From Acidobacteriota bacterium (lineage in GTDB: Bacteria; Acidobacteriota; Terriglobia; Acidiferrales; UBA7541), in the NCBI GenBank assembly GCA_003153585.1, contig PLZZ01000145.1, forward strand, positions 10,370 through 16,915: a DNA stretch of 6,546 nt. Reading direction: 5' to 3'. This document shows positions 5,621 through 6,546 of the stretch, in pieces. The position numbers were made by a program, and so were the translations under genes. Position 1 is the first letter of the stretch. Each line of letters begins with the position of its first letter. Below the pieces are notes generated by a model that saw only the letters and a program-made list of their open reading frames with translations, had not been told where the DNA came from and searched no databases.

Positions 5621-6193
5621 ATGAAGCGATTCGGAAGCCTCAGCGGTGTTTTCGGCACAGCGGCTTTGCTTTTGCTATTCGGTTCTACTGTTCCCACGCA
5701 GGCGTTTCAGGAAGACCACCCGCAAGACGCCAAGCCGGCTGAAAATAAGCCCCATGATCAGGAAACCAAGCCTTCTGAAGACGCAGCAAAACCCACGCCA
5801 TCCAAGCCGGCGGCCAAAGAAGCCAAGCCTCCCAAGGACGCGAATGCTCCGAAGGCCAAAGACACGCATGAAACAAAAACGGTGACGAAATCTGACACTC
5901 GAACAGAAACCAAATCCACCGTGAAGCACGGCCCCATCGAGAACGGCCGCATCCCCGACGCCCAGTTCCATGCGCACTTTGGCCGTGAACATACGTTCCA
6001 TGTCGGCCATCCCGTTATCGTGGGAGGCCAGTCGCGCTTTCAATACGGCGGCTATTGGTTTGGTTTTGGCGAAGCGTGGCCGGTAGGTTGGGGCTACTCC
6101 GATGATGTCTATGTCGATTTTATCGACGGACAATATTACTTGATCGATCCGGTGCATCCTGGTCTTCGGCTCGCGCTGATCGTCGTAATCTAA
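5621..6193 (+). CDS. Secreted protein with Lys/Pro-rich linker and conserved-looking aromatic C-terminal domain
   Basis: A 190-residue exported protein of unknown function. A clear signal peptide (MKRF, then hydrophobic residues about 9-24, cleavage likely after TQA at 28) is followed by a low-complexity segment at about 30-105 rich in Lys, Pro, Ala, Glu and Thr, with many AKP-like units, probably an extended spacer. The C-terminal part (about 106-190) is compact and aromatic: RIPDAQFHAHFG at 110-121, HPVIVGGQSRFQYGGYWF at 130-147, then WPVGWGY, DDVYVDFIDGQYYLIDP (161-177) and a hydrophobic end ALIVVI. It resembles, from memory, uncharacterised secreted acidobacterial proteins; I cannot name a domain. 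The several histidines (117, 119, 124, 127, 130) could bind metal, as a guess. It has its own strong SD and a strong terminator, so it is likely a single-gene unit; no convincing promoter was found in 5443-5608. Confidence 0.85.
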   Translation: MKRFGSLSGVFGTAALLLLFGSTVPTQAFQEDHPQDAKPAENKPHDQETKPSEDAAKPTPSKPAAKEAKPPKDANAPKAKDTHETKTVTKSDTRTETKSTVKHGPIENGRIPDAQFHAHFGREHTFHVGHPVIVGGQSRFQYGGYWFGFGEAWPVGWGYSDDVYVDFIDGQYYLIDPVHPGLRLALIVVI

Positions 6194-6210
6194 AGTTAAG
6201 TTTCTTAAAG

Positions 6211-6256
6211 AAGGCCCCATCTGCTGCTTAGGGCAAAGGATGGGGCCTTTTTTTGT
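6211..6256 (+). terminator. Strong intrinsic terminator, possibly bidirectional
   Basis: AAGGCCCCATC (6211-6221) and GATGGGGCCTT (6239-6249) form a perfect 11-bp stem with a 17-base loop, followed by a T run (6248-6254). It begins 17 bases after the stop of the 190-residue gene. The upstream A-rich arm gives a shorter T-rich tail on the minus strand, so it could also stop opposing transcripts, although I see no minus-strand gene to its right. Confidence 0.95.
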
Positions 6257-6421
6257 CTCGAACCAGACCATGCCGCTTTGTTCGGATGGCAGAATTATTC
6301 TCCGTTGAAATTTCCTGCGTTACTAGCCAACGCTTCGATACAATCAGCGCGCTCTCCCATCTCAACAATTTCGAGCGGGTAGAAACGTGGAATTTCTTCG
6401 GGCTTTCCTTCGGACGCAAAT

Positions 6422-6546
6422 TTGACGAATAACCGCAGCCTTAGCTTATTGCTGAGGGCATTTCTCGTTTGCGGTCTGCTTTACTGCATGTACTTGGTCA
6501 CCCGGCGGGCAATCGGGGCATGGTACTTCCGAAAGAAAATGCCCCA
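6422..6546 (+). CDS. Probable membrane-anchored protein, N-terminal fragment (cut by the right edge)
   Basis: A plus-strand frame open from 6383 to the window end encodes, from a possible TTG at 6422, a short polar start (TNNRSLSLL), a hydrophobic segment RAFLVCGLLYCMYLV and then a basic-aromatic part TRRAIGAWYFRKKMP. This is the profile of an N-terminal membrane anchor or signal segment with a positive cytoplasmic end. The start is uncertain: ATG 6488 would cut the hydrophobic segment, and no good SD is visible for either. About 40 codons are seen, too few to name a family. It follows the terminator by about 165 bases, so it needs its own promoter; the stretch 6261-6421 shows none that is clear. 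Confidence 0.4.
   Translation, partial: MTNNRSLSLLLRAFLVCGLLYCMYLVTRRAIGAWYFRKKMP

Noticed and set aside
5675..6271. 198-codon minus-strand frame over the secreted protein
   Set aside because: It crosses the terminator and is antisense to a gene with clear signal peptide, SD and terminator; its Phe/Gly/Leu repeats mirror the Lys/Pro spacer.
6305..6344. TTGAAA and TACAAT as a promoter for the right-edge gene
   Set aside because: The two boxes are 28 bases apart, too far for a sigma-70 promoter, and no better -35 fits the TACAAT.
1..6546. Mobile element, CRISPR array, toxin-antitoxin or defence island
   Set aside because: No spaced repeat array, terminal inverted repeats, integrase, transposase or recognisable toxin/nuclease motif; the tRNA shows no duplicated 3' end as an attachment site.

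Overview
This 6.5 kb stretch looks like the chromosome of a free-living bacterium, most likely an acidobacterium. That assignment is an inference. It rests on the secreted transferrin-receptor-like M28 peptidase, the DUF6496-type lysine-rich protein, the secreted 190-residue protein with an aromatic C-terminal domain, and moderate GC content with SD-led genes. I see no transposase, integrase, phage structural gene, CRISPR array or antibiotic/metal resistance gene.

Left half (1-2938), all on the minus strand. Reading in transcription order from the centre leftward: a 68-residue very basic DUF6496-type protein; a 98-residue unrecognised helical protein behind a 16-bp palindrome; a 96-residue unrecognised protein with a helix-turn-helix-like segment; a tRNA-Gln(UUG) with an extended -10 promoter; a membrane-embedded site-2-protease-family (M50) metalloprotease; a 121-residue small beta-rich protein (perhaps PilZ-like); and a reading frame that runs off the left edge.

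Right half (2939-6546), all on the plus strand. A 212-bp divergent intergenic region carries a candidate promoter for a 763-residue exported M28 metallopeptidase of the glutamate carboxypeptidase II / transferrin receptor type. All zinc ligands and the catalytic glutamate are present. Next comes an exported 190-residue protein of unknown function, closed by a very strong intrinsic terminator (11-bp perfect stem plus T run). Last is the start of a probable membrane-anchored protein cut by the right edge.

No gap exceeds 300 bases; the longest are 2115-2359 (245), 6261-6421 after the terminator, and 2939-3150 (212). The genes do not form an obvious single pathway. The two exported plus-strand proteins act outside the cytoplasm, the M50 protease in the membrane, and the small basic protein probably on nucleic acid. 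I do not see a clear undescribed system. The best leads are the rebuilt substrate pocket of the M28 enzyme, the DUF6496/98-residue pair with its palindrome, and the unknown secreted protein.
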